Shown here piece by piece: positions 39,401 to 51,400 of a stretch of 64,000 nucleotides of DNA. The stretch comes from Lepeophtheirus salmonis (Eukaryota > Arthropoda > Copepoda > Siphonostomatoida > Caligidae), in the NCBI RefSeq assembly GCF_016086655.4, contig NW_027294338.1:42411-106410 (forward strand). Reading direction: 5' to 3'. The translations under genes were made by a program, and so were the position numbers. Numbering within the stretch: the first letter of the stretch is position 1; each line of letters opens with the position of its first letter. A model generated the notes under the pieces. It was not told the DNA's origin and did no database searches. It was given only the letters and a program-made list of their open reading frames with translations.

Positions 39401-42400
39401 ATAAAAATCCAAAGTATAGTACTATTAAATCTGCAGGAAAAGACATTTGCTCTTTGGTAGAGGCAGGATACGAACTAAAGTATGCAGTTAAAGAAGGCTC
39501 TGATATTGCTCAAGAGATCATTCAATTTCAAGAAAATGAGTCTCAGACTTTAGTCAAAAAGGGTAAGGAAAACCCATTTAAAATATTAGCTCTTATGGGA
39601 AAATTATTTTTTGGTCAAAAAAAGAAGGAACCATCAATTTATTCTGATGAATTTTCAGAGGTTAGTGATGAAATATCAGATGAAGATAAAGAGGACATTG
39701 AAGAAGAAGAGGAAGAATATTCATCTGATCTTACTGAATATGATGACGAAGATGATAAACACAACGGTGATGATCAAGGCGCTCTAAATCCATCCAACGA
39801 GAGTGACCAAAATCCTACTGCAAATTCAAAAGAAGACTCTACCATGAACTCACATGGTCAAGAAAAAGAGTCACATGGTCCTAAAGACATAACCAATGCA
39901 TTACATTTGAGCACTGGAACAAATAAACTAAATTCAGCTTTGAAAAAGCTTCAACTGTCAAACAGACTAAGGCCTTCACATCAGCAAACAAGGAACTTTT
40001 TAAACATGTTTTTCAAAAAGAAAAATGAAAGCGATGAAGATAGTTCTGAATCTATTCATTCGGATGAAGATGATAAAAATGACTCTTATTCTACAGACTA
40101 TTGTTCAGAATCCTCGAAAAAATCTGAATTATCCGTACAGCTTTACAATGGGAGAAGATCAAAAGCAGCTACAATAATACAAAACTGTTTTAGATGTTAC
40201 ATTATTAGAAAAGAATTGTGCAATATAAGAACAAGAAAAAAAAAGGATAGCAAACTTAACTCAGACCAAAAAAATATTTATTACATAAAACAAGAAACGA
40301 ATAACGAAAAAAGTAACATCAAGAATGACATGAAAATAAATATAAAACACGAGGAAAATCAGAAATTGGGGGAACCCCTCATTGAAAAAAACAAATACAA
40401 GGCAGCTTCTAAAATTCAAGCTCATTTTGTAGGATACAAATTGCGAATAGAACTAAGAGAAAAAAAAAACTTAATTGATAATAATGAAAAAACATTGGCA
40501 TTATCGAGGATTCAGGATGAGTATAAAGATGATAAAGATCAAAAAGAGATACAACAGCGGGAGTTTAAAGAAAAATTTCGAGAAGAAACTATAGCGGCAA
40601 CAAAGATTCAGGCTCAATTCAGAGGAAATAAAGCACGTAAGACATTGGTAGAAAACAAGGAAATTATTGCTACAAATAAGATACAAACACAGTTCCAAGG
40701 AAACAAAACTCAACAAAAGGTAAAAGATTTGAAAGTAGAAAGTGATAACGAAACTACTGCTGCAACTAAGATTCAAGCTCAATTCAGAGGTAATAAGGCG
40801 CGAAAGAATGTAAAAGGGCTAAAAGGAGAAAACAGAGATGAAAGTGTACCTTCAGTAAAAATCCAACAACAACTTCAAGGAAACAATACTCAAAAAACAG
40901 TGGAGGGTTTTAAAGAAGAAAATGAAGAAGAAACTCTTAAAAACCAAGGTCAAAAGGAGGTGAAAAATATTAAAGAAGAAAATAATGACGAAACTGTTGC
41001 TGCAACCAAAATTCAGGCCCAATTCCGAGGAAATAAAGCTCGAAAAAAGGTAAAAGATCTGAACGAAGACAAAAACGACGAAACTGTTGCCACAACAAAA
41101 ATTCAAGCTCAGTTCAGAGGAAACCAAGCTCGAGAGGGGGTGAAAATTTTAAAAGTTGAAAAGGATGACGAAACTATTGCTGCAACTAAAATTCAAGCTC
41201 AATTCCGAGGATACCAAGCTCGAAAAGTTGTGAGAGATCTTAAAGAAGAAAATGTAGAGGAAGTTATAGATACCACAATGATTCAAACTCAATTCCAAGA
41301 AAACCAAGCAACAAAGAATGTAAATGAGCTTAAAATAGAAAATGATGACGAGACTGTTGCAGCAACAAAAATTCAAGCTCAGTTCAGAGGAAATAAAGCT
41401 CGAGAAGGGGTGAAAATTTTAAAAGTTGAAAAGGATGACGAAACTATTGCTGCAACTAAAATTCAATCTCAGTTTCGAGGAAATAAAGCTCGAAAAAAGG
41501 TAAAAGATCTGAAAGAAGACAAAAACGATGAGACTGTTGCTGCAACAAAAATTCAAGCTCAGTTCAGAGGAAACAAAGCTCGAGAGGGGGTGAAAATTTT
41601 AAAAGTTGAAAAGGATGTCGAAAATTTTGCAGCAATTAAAATTCAAGCTCAATTCCGAGGATACCAAGCTCGAAAAGTTGTGAGAGATCTTAAAGAAGAA
41701 AATGTAGAGGAAGTTATAGATACCACAATGATTCAAACTCAATTCCAAGAAAACCAAGCAACAAAGAATGTAAAAGAGCTTAAAATAGAAAATAATGACG
41801 AGACTGTTGCAGCAACAAAAATTCAAGCTCAGTTCAGAGGAAACAAAGCTCGAAAGGGGGTGAAAATTTTAAAAGTTGAAAAGGATGACGAAACTATTGC
41901 TGCAACTAAAATTCAATCTCAGTTTCGAGGAAATAAAGCTCGAAAAAAGGTAAAAGATCTGAAAGAAGACAAAAATGATGAGACTGTGGCCGCAACAAAA
42001 ATTCAATCTCAGTTCAGAGGAAACAAAGCTCGAGATGGGGTGAAAATTTTAAAAGTTGAAAAGGATGTCGAAAATTTTGCAGCAATTAAAATTCAAGCTC
42101 AATTCCGAGGATACCAAGCTCGAAAAGTTGTGAGAGATCTTAAAGAAGAAAATGTAGAGGAAGTTATAGATACCACAATGATTCAAACTCAATTCCCAGA
42201 AAACAAAACAACAAAGAATGTAAAAGAGCTTAAAATAGAAAATGATGACGAGACTGTTGCAGCAACAAAAATTCAAGCTCAGTTCAGAGGAAACAAAGCT
42301 CGAAAGGGGTGAAAATTTTAAAAGTTGAAAAGGATGACGAAACTATTGCTGCAACTAAAATTCAAGCTCAATTCCGAGGATACCAAGCTCGAAAAGTTGT

Positions 42401-45400
42401 GAGAGATCTTAAAGAAGAAAATGTAGAGGAAGTTATAGATACCACAATGATTCAAACTCAATTCCCAGAAAACAAAACAACAAAGAATGTAAAAGAGCTT
42501 AAAATAGAAAATGATGACGAGACTGTTGCAGCAACAAAAATTCAAGCTCAGTTCAGAGGAAACAAAGCTCGAAAGGGGGTGAAAATTTTAAAAGTTGAAA
42601 AGGATGACGAAACTATTGCTGCAACTAAAATTCAATCTCAGTTTCGAGGAAATAAAGCTCGAAAAGTTGTGAGAGATCTGAAAGACGAAACTGTTGCCGC
42701 AACAAAAATTCAAGCTCAGTTCAGGGGAAACAAAGCGCGAAAAGAGGTTAAAAATCTTCAAGATGACGAAACTGTTGCTGCAACAAAAATCCAAGCACAA
42801 TTCAGAGGAAATAAAGCTCGAAAAAAATTGATAGATATTATGGAAGAAAATATAGAGGAATCTGTTGCTGCAACAAAAATTCAAGCTCAGTTCAGAGGAA
42901 ACAAAGCTCGAAAGGGGGTGAAAATTTTAAAAGTTGAAAAGGATGACGAAACTATTGCTGCAACTAAAATTCAATCTCAGTTTCGAGGAAATAAAGCTCG
43001 AAAAGTTGTGAGAGATCTGAAAGACGAAACTGTTGCCGCAACAAAAATTCAAGCTCAGTTCAGGGGAAACAAAGCGCGAAAAGAGGTTAAAAATCTTCAA
43101 GATGACGAAACTGTTGCTGCAACAAAAATCCAAGCACAATTCAGAGGAAATAAAGCTCGAAAAAAATTGATAGATATTATGGAAGAAAATATAGAGGAAT
43201 CTGTTGCTGCAACAAAAATTCAAGCTCAGTTCAGAGGAAACAAAGCTCGAGAAGGGGTGAAAATTTTAAAAGTTGAAAAGGATGACGAAACTATTGCTGC
43301 AACTAAAATTCAATCTCAGTTTCGAGGAAATAAAGCTCGAAAAGTTGTGAGAGATCTGAAAGACGAAACTGTTGCCGCAACAAAAATTCAAGCTCAGTTC
43401 AGGGGAAACAAAGCGCGAAAAGAGGTTAAAAATCTTCAAGATGACGAAACTGTTGCTGCAACAAAAATCCAAGCACAATTCAGAGGAAATAAAGCTCGAA
43501 AAAAATTGATAGATATTATGGAAGAAAATATAGAGGAATCTGTTGCTGCAACAAAAATTCAAGCTCAGTTCAGAGGAAACAAAGCTCGAAAGGGGGTGAA
43601 AATTTTAAAAGTTGAAAAGGATGACGAAACTATTGCTGCAACTAAAATTCAATCTCAGTTTCGAGGAAATAAAGCTCGAAAAGTTGTGAGAGATCTGAAA
43701 GACGAAACTGTTGCCGCAACAAAAATTCAAGCTCAGTTCAGGGGAAACAAAGCGCGAAAAGAGGTTAAAAATCTTCAAGATGACGAAACTGTTGCTGCAA
43801 CAAAAATCCAAGCACAATTCAGAGGAAATAAAGATCGAAAAAAATTGATAGATATTATGGAAGAAAATATAGAGGAATCTGTTGCTGCAACAAAAATTCA
43901 ATCTCAGTTCAGAGGAAACCAAGCTCGAAAGGGGGTGAAAATTTTAAAAATTGAAAAGGATGTCGAAACTTTTGCAGCAACTAAAATTCAATCTCAGTTT
44001 CGAGGATACCAAGCTCGAAAAGTTGTGAGAGATCTTAAGGAAGAAAATGTAGAGGAAGTTATAGATACCACAATGATTCAAACTCAATTCCAAGAAAACA
44101 AAGCAACAAAGAATGTAAATGAGCTTAAAATAGGAAATGATGACGAGACTGTTGCAGCAACAAAAATTCAAGCTCAGTTCAGAGGAAACAAAGCTCGAAA
44201 GGGGGTGAAAATTTTAAAAGTTGAAAAGGACTACGAAACTATTGCTGCAACTAAAATGCAAGCTCAATTTCGAGGATACCAAGCTCGAAAAGTTGTGAGA
44301 GATCTAAAAAATGAAACTGTTGATGCAACAAAAATTCAAGCTCAGTTCAGGGGGAAACAAAGCGCGAAAAGAGGTTAAAAATCTTCAAGATGAAGAAAAT
44401 GTTGCTGCAACAAAAATTCAAGCACAATTCCGAGGAAATATAGAACGAAATAAAATGAAAAAAGTAAAGGATGAAAAAACTGCTGCCGCCACAAAAATCC
44501 AAGCACAATTTAGAGGAAATAAAGCTCGAAAAAAAATTGATAGATATTATGGAAGAAAATATAGAGGAATCTGTTGCTGCAACAGAAATTCAAGCTCAGT
44601 TCAGAGGAAACAAAGCTCGAAATGGGGTGAAAATTTTAAAAGTTGAAAAGGATGACGAAACTATTGCTGCAACTAAAATTCAGGCCCAATTCCGAGGAAA
44701 TAAAGCTCGAAAAAATATAAAAGATCTGAAAGAAGACAAAAATGATGAAACTGTTGCCGCAACAAAAATTCAAGCTCAGTTCAGAGGAAACAAAGCGCGA
44801 AAGGAGGTTAAAAATCTTAAAGATGAAAAAGATGAAGAAACTGTTGCTGCAACTAAAATTCAATCCCAATTCCGAGGAAATAAAGTGCGACAAAATGTGA
44901 AAGATCTGAAAGTACACAAAAACGACGAAACTGTTGCAGCAACAAAAATTCAATCTCAGTTCAGAGGAAACAAAGCTCGAAAGCGGGCGAAAATTTTAAA
45001 AGTTGAAATGGATGACGAAACTATTGCTGCAACTAAAATTCAATCTCAGTTTCGAGGAAATAAAGCTCGAAAAAAGGTAAAAGATCTTAAAGAAGAAGAT
45101 GTATTGGAAGTTGTTGCTGCAACTAAGATACAAGCTCAGTTCAGAGGAAACCAAGCTCGAGAAGAGGTGAAAATTTTAAAAGTTGAAAAGGATGTCGAAA
45201 CTTTTGCAGCAACTAAAATTCAAGCTCAATTCCGAGGATACCAAGCTCGAAAAGTTGTGAGAGATCTTAAGGAAGAAAATGTAGAGGAAGTAATATATAC
45301 CACAATAATTCAAACTCAATTCCAAGAAAACGAAGCAAAAAAGAATGTAAAAGAGCTTAAAATAGAAAATGATGACGAGACTGTTGCAGCAACAAAAATT

Positions 45401-48400
45401 CAAGCTCAGTTCAGAGGAAACAAAGCTCGAAAGGGGGTGAAAATTTTAAAAGTTGAAAAGGATGACGAAACTATGGCTGCAACTAAAATTCAGGCCCAAT
45501 TCCGAGGAAATAAAGCTCGAAAAAATGTGAAAGATCTGAAAGAAGACAAAAACGACGAAAAGATTTCTGCAACAAAAATTCAAGCTCAGTTCAGAGGAAA
45601 CAAAGCTCGAAAGGGGGTGAAAATTTTAAAAGTTGCAAAGGATGACGAAACTATTGCTGCAACTAAAATTCAGGCCCAATTCCGAGGAAATAAAGCACGA
45701 AAAAATGTGAAAGATCTGAAAGAAGTCAAAAATGATGAAACTTTTGCCGCAACCAAAATTCAAGCTCAGTTTAGAGGAAACAAAGCGCGAAAGGAGGTTA
45801 AAAATCTTAAAGATGAAAAAGATGAAGAAACTGTTGCTACAACAAAAATTCAAGCACAATTCCAAGGGAATAAAGCTCGAAAAAATGTGAAAGATCTGAA
45901 AGAAGACAAAAACGACGAAACTGTTGCAGCAACAAAAATTCAATCTCAGTTCAGAGGAAACAAAGCTCGAAAGCGGGCGAAAATTTTAAAAGTTGAAAAG
46001 GATGACGAAACTATTGCTGCAACTAAAATTCAATCTCAGTTTCGAGGAAATAAAGCTCGAAAAAAGGTAAAAGATCTTAAAGAAGAAAATGTATTGGAAG
46101 TTGTTGCTGCAACTAAGATACAAGCTCAATTTAGAGGTAGTCAAACTCGAAAAAAGTTAAAAATTATGAGGGAAGAAAATAATGACCAAATTATATTGCC
46201 AAGAAAAATTCAGGTTCCTTACAAAGGATATATTTCAAAAAAAGGTGAAGATAAAAATTGGGAAGAATCAAATATTGCAGCAACGAAGATTCAAGCTCAT
46301 TTTATGGGGGGGAAAGCAAGAAATGAATTTAGACATCTTTATAAAAGAGAAGCTAAATTGGTTAATGAGAGTAAAAACAATGAAGATTTAACTGATCTAA
46401 CGAAAATACAAGCTCAATTTAAAGACAAACTTGCGATTAAGGATGTTAAACAACTTAAAGTAAATATAAATGATGAAACCATTGCAGCTACAAAAATCCA
46501 AGCTCAGTTTAGAGGCATACAAGCAAGAAAGGATGTTCAAAAAATTAAAGTGAGGAATAAGGAAGAAACTAATGGTGCCATAAAAGCTATTTCACAATTG
46601 AAAGGCGAAATGGAGAGTGTTGAGGTAAAATTATTAAAAGCAAGCAAGGATGATGAAATTTTGGCAGCCACGAAAATTCAAGCACAATTTAGAGGAAATC
46701 AAGTGAGGAAGGACATTGAAGGGATTAAAGCAAGTAAACAGAAAGACACTATTGCAGCAACGAAAATCCAAGAGCAGTTTAGGGGGGAAAAGGCCAGAAA
46801 TGAAGTTAATGTTCTTAAAGCAAGCGAAAATAATAAAATTCATGCAGCATCTCAAATTAAAGTACAATTCACAGGGAGTAGAAAGGAAGTTCAAGAAATT
46901 AACATGAGGAAAGAAGAAGAAACTCTTACAGATAAGAAAATCCAGGAACTGTTTAAAGGCACAAATACTCAAAAGGAGGAAGAATTCATGAAAACTATTG
47001 CACAACAAGAAACAAATACAGCAACAAAGTGTCCATCTCAAATTTTTGAAATGAATGAACAGAAAGAGATTGCGATTATAAAAAGAAAATAAGCAAGATG
47101 AAATACTTGCTGCTATGATAATACAAAGTCTTATTAAAGGAAATTTAGTCAGGAAAGAAGCAAAAATTAAGATGCACAAGGAGAAAATTACATTTTCAAC
47201 TAATCAAAACGAGGTTGGTCATTTAAAAAAAAAAGAGATGAATAAAAACAATGTAATACTCGAGTATCCTACAGAAAATAAAACTGTAGAAGCCATAGAT
47301 TTAAATTTGAAAAATGAAAATAACTTGTCCAAGGATTCCGACTCCTCCGACTCTTCTGACTCTTCTGACTCCTCTGACTCTTCTGACTCCTCGGGCTCTT
47401 CTTTAACCCTGGATGCCGAGTCATCCAGTTCTTTAACATACTTTGATAGGGATTCATCATCCATTTCTTCTTCCTTAAATGAGTCCAACGATATTTTTCT
47501 TACAGAAAATTCTAATGGACTATTAACTTCCTGTGACGTGAATGCTATACTTAAGTCGCCATCTTTATCTAGTCAAATTAACCCTAATAAAACTCCAGTA
47601 CATATTTCGGCTTACAGCACAACTGAGAGTACTCTGATTGGAGATGAACTGATTCAATATAAAAATCATGAAAGTTACATTGGATCTAGTGACTCTAAAA
47701 TTGCGAAAGAAATCCTTCGTTTTGAAACAAAGGATAGTTTATCACTCTCTTCACCTCCACTAAGTTCTTCCCCTTTGGGTGTTCAATTAAGTGGTAGTAT
47801 TACCGATAAAGTAGCATGTAATGAAATTAGCAGCAGTAGCACTGATAGTTCAAAGGATAACCAGTTTAATCCTTTAGAAACATATAGACTAGATGATTCC
47901 AGGCAAGGAAACTTCAATTCTACTCCTCTCGAAAAAGAACTCGATTCATCTACATCCATCGTTAATGAATTACTCCGAAATAATAATAATGAACATAAAG
48001 AATTTTCAATTGATAGCCTTTCAATAGCAAATAGTTTAATTAGTAAGTGTGAAGACATAAATTGTTCTCTTTCCTCTTCAAGTGACTCTTCCTCAAGTTC
48101 AATTGATGCAACCTCAGCCTTTTCTAGCATGTGCCAACAACAAACAAAATCCAATGAAGCTATTATACTGAAGGAAAATAAGCTATCTTCAAAGGAATCC
48201 ACGAAAGGATCTATAATTGTAGAAAAAGTCGCAATTCTAAGTCTTCCTCATGTGGATCAAGTATATAAAAGGAAAGAGACAGAAGATTTAAAATTAAATT
48301 TGTGGGAAAGCGGATCTTCTTCATCAGAAGAAAGCACATCTGAAAGTGAAGATGAATTCACAAGCTCTTCAGAGTCAAGCGCTGTATGTACTTCAACTAA

Positions 48401-51400
48401 TACAGAAGAAATCAGAGAAATAGAAAAATTAGATAAACACTGCTTATTGATGGAAGAATCTACTTCAGAGAATAATTCACAAACCAATTTTGAATCTTTG
48501 GGAAAATGTTTATTATATGAGCCACATTTGCAGCTCGATACTCAAAAAACATCCTTAGATTCACATAATGTAGAGGAAAAAGAAGTGCTAATTGATGAAT
48601 TTATTGCAAGCACAATTATTTCAAATACTAAAAAATCGGAAGAAAATGATCAGTCATCTACTGAAGTAGATACGTCAAGTTCCAGTTTCTTAACATCATC
48701 CTCATTATCTGATTCGACATTAGTTAGTGATAATAAGACAAGTAAATATGAAGATTTAAGTAGTGAATATATAGCTAATATTCTAATTGCACATTCAGAT
48801 TTACAAAAAGATAGGTACCACACCTCATTTGAAGTGCATAGTTCAAATTCAATGGCAACCCCATCAAAGATATTAGATTCATCTTCAAAAACCAATTTAA
48901 AAATAACTGAAAGTAAAGAATTTAAAAATGAAATCATTTCAAATGGGTTATTAACGGATTCAAAGTTACAAATGAGCGGTGATCTCGCTACTACTGAAGA
49001 TGATACTTCAAGTTCGAGCACAGTAGGAGTAGTTTCCTTGTTTGAATCATCCTCAATAACCAATTCAAGATTGAGTAAAGTAGAAAAATCGAACAGTGAA
49101 TCTATAGCGAACGTATTAATGTTAGATTTACAGTTGCAAAAAGGTAGTGATCTATCTACAACTCAGACGAATCATTCAAGTTCCACATCGTCTACCATAT
49201 TTGATTTATCATCAATTACGGATTTAAAAACTGCTAAGGAAGAAAAAACATACAGCGAATCTATAGCTAATGAACTAATCACTAATTTGGAGTTACAAGG
49301 AAATAGAGATCAAAAGTTGTCTACAGTAGAAAATTCAAATTGTAGTACTGTAACGTCATCCACATCTACAAGAATATCCGATTCATCTCTAATAACAGAT
49401 ACATCATTAGCATTATCTGATTCATCACTAACAGACGATTTAAAAATATGTCAAAATATAAGTGTGACAAGTGAATCTATTACCAATGCACTTATTACGA
49501 ATTCAGAGTTACAATTAGGAAATTATCGAGAATCCACCCAACAAAAAAGTTCTGCCGATTTAATTTCATCATTATCCTCTACAGAATCTAGTCCATTAAA
49601 TACAGCAGAATCAAAATCTATGAAAAGCGATGAATTGAATAACGAATTAATAGCAAATCTGCTTATTGTTAATTCAGAGTTTCATTCAACTATTGAGCCA
49701 ATTACTTCTGGAATGAGTAGTTCCAGGTCAAGCACACCTGCATCAACCACTTCTTTTTCAACTTCTGCATCAACCGCTTCTTTCTCAACTTCAAGTTCAT
49801 CATTTATAACCGACTCAAAGTCAAATAAAAAAGAAGAATCCAGCAGTGAATCTATTGCAAATACATTAATAAAAGATTCAAAATTAAAGACAAGTTATGA
49901 TAATTCCGTAATTGAAGGGGATTCTTCAAGTTCAAATAGTTTTTATGAATCTTCCACAAACACAACTTCTAATTCATCATCTATGAGAGTTTCTAAATCT
50001 AATTACAAGGATGAGTTGTCATGTCAATCAGTAGCTAATGCCCTCACCGCAGATTCAGTATTACAAAGATCATCTGAGGTTGATATTTCCACTTCAGAAA
50101 CTGTAATTGGGTCATCTACCTCCCAACGTTCTGATTCAATAGAAGCATCCTATTTAAAAGAATTGAATGATAAATCTATTGAAAATGTACTCATTACAAA
50201 TTCAAAATACCAAAAAACCAATGACAAAACATCACACGGCTTAAACACCTTAAGTTCATCTTCTGAAACAGAGTCTACTTTAACTGATTCATTGTCAACA
50301 ACTGATTCGAAAACTAGTAAACGTAAAGAATCCAATAGTGATTCAATTGCAAATGTAATTATAATAAGTTCAAAATTACACACAGAGAAGAATGAGTCTA
50401 CCACTGAAATAGAAAATTCTAATGTCGCAGCTACATCACCATCTCTGTCTTCATCATTAGCAAGAGATTTGAAGCGGTTCAAGAATGAAATAATGAATGA
50501 CGAACTGATGGAAGATGAACTCATCACAAACCTTGAATCAAAAACATCTGATGATGATGGTGAACTTGATCCTTATTATTCAAACACTGTCCCTTCATCA
50601 TCTTTATCGTCGTTAAGCTCTTCTAAGTCAGTTAAAAGTGAAGGATCAAACAGCGAAGCAATCGCAAATTTATTAATGACAGATTTAAAATTGCATAACA
50701 GTAATAATATGTCCCTAATAGAAACAATTACTTCAGATTCAAGCATAACTAAAGAATCGACATCGTCAATCATGTATAAATCAATATCAATAACCAATCC
50801 TTACACAAATGAAAAAGAAGAATTGAATAACGAATTAATTACAAATGAATGGATGACAAATTTACATTTACAAAACATCAAAACTAATATGTCAACACTT
50901 GAAGTTGATTCTTCCAGTTCAAGTACAGTTACCAGTTCTACATCACCTACAATGTCTGATGCATCATCAATTACCGATTCGAAAAATAGTGAAAGAGAAA
51001 AATCGAAAAGTGAATCCATTGCAAACGTAGTCCCCAACAATTCAAAGCTACAAAGAAGTAGTGATATATCCACCACTGAAGTTGATTCTTCGAGTTCTAT
51101 CACTTTTACAGATACAAGTTCGATAACAATGTCAAATTCATCACTCTTAAGTGATTCGAAAACAATATACAAGGATGGTTTATCCAGTGAATCATTGGCT
51201 AATGATCTTATCATAAACTCAAAGTTACAAAGAAACAGTTGTCTAACATCTTATTCATCTACTCCTTCAAAGTTAAGTAAAATTGAAGGTCAAGAAAGTG
51301 AATCTATAGCAAATACACTTATCCAAAATTTCGGGTTAAGAGATGATCGTGAGCAAGTATTGGCTGAAGTTGACAGTTTAAGTTCAAGCACTGAATCCGA

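Larger units (their letters stand above)
40165..47170 (+). repeat. Array of about 70 IQ motifs, 30-residue period
   Basis: The consensus unit is AATKIQAQFRGNKARK, a textbook IQxxxRGxxxR, followed by a charged linker such as VKxLKxEKDDET. I count about 70 units by eye, of which nearly 60 keep IQxxFRG. The first units (AATIIQNCFRCYIIRK, AASKIQAHFVGYKLR) and the last (IIQSLIKGNLVRK) are diverged. Those in the middle are nearly identical in DNA. Each IQ motif is expected to be a helix that binds calmodulin or a myosin-type light chain. Arrays of this size are known in ASPM. Confidence 0.9.

Noticed and set aside
40501..46993. A ladder of antisense open frames over the IQ array, coding Cys/Phe/Leu-rich peptides (MNFCCCNSL type)
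   Set aside because: They repeat with exactly the periods of the sense repeats and are the complement of the Lys/Gln/Glu-rich coding strand. No independent start or splice signals are seen.
42301..47092. Programmed ribosomal frameshifting as the explanation of the four frame changes
   Set aside because: The shifts are in both directions, the sites lack a standard slippery heptamer, and sister repeat copies show the normal run length without a shift. Sequence error or mutation is simpler.
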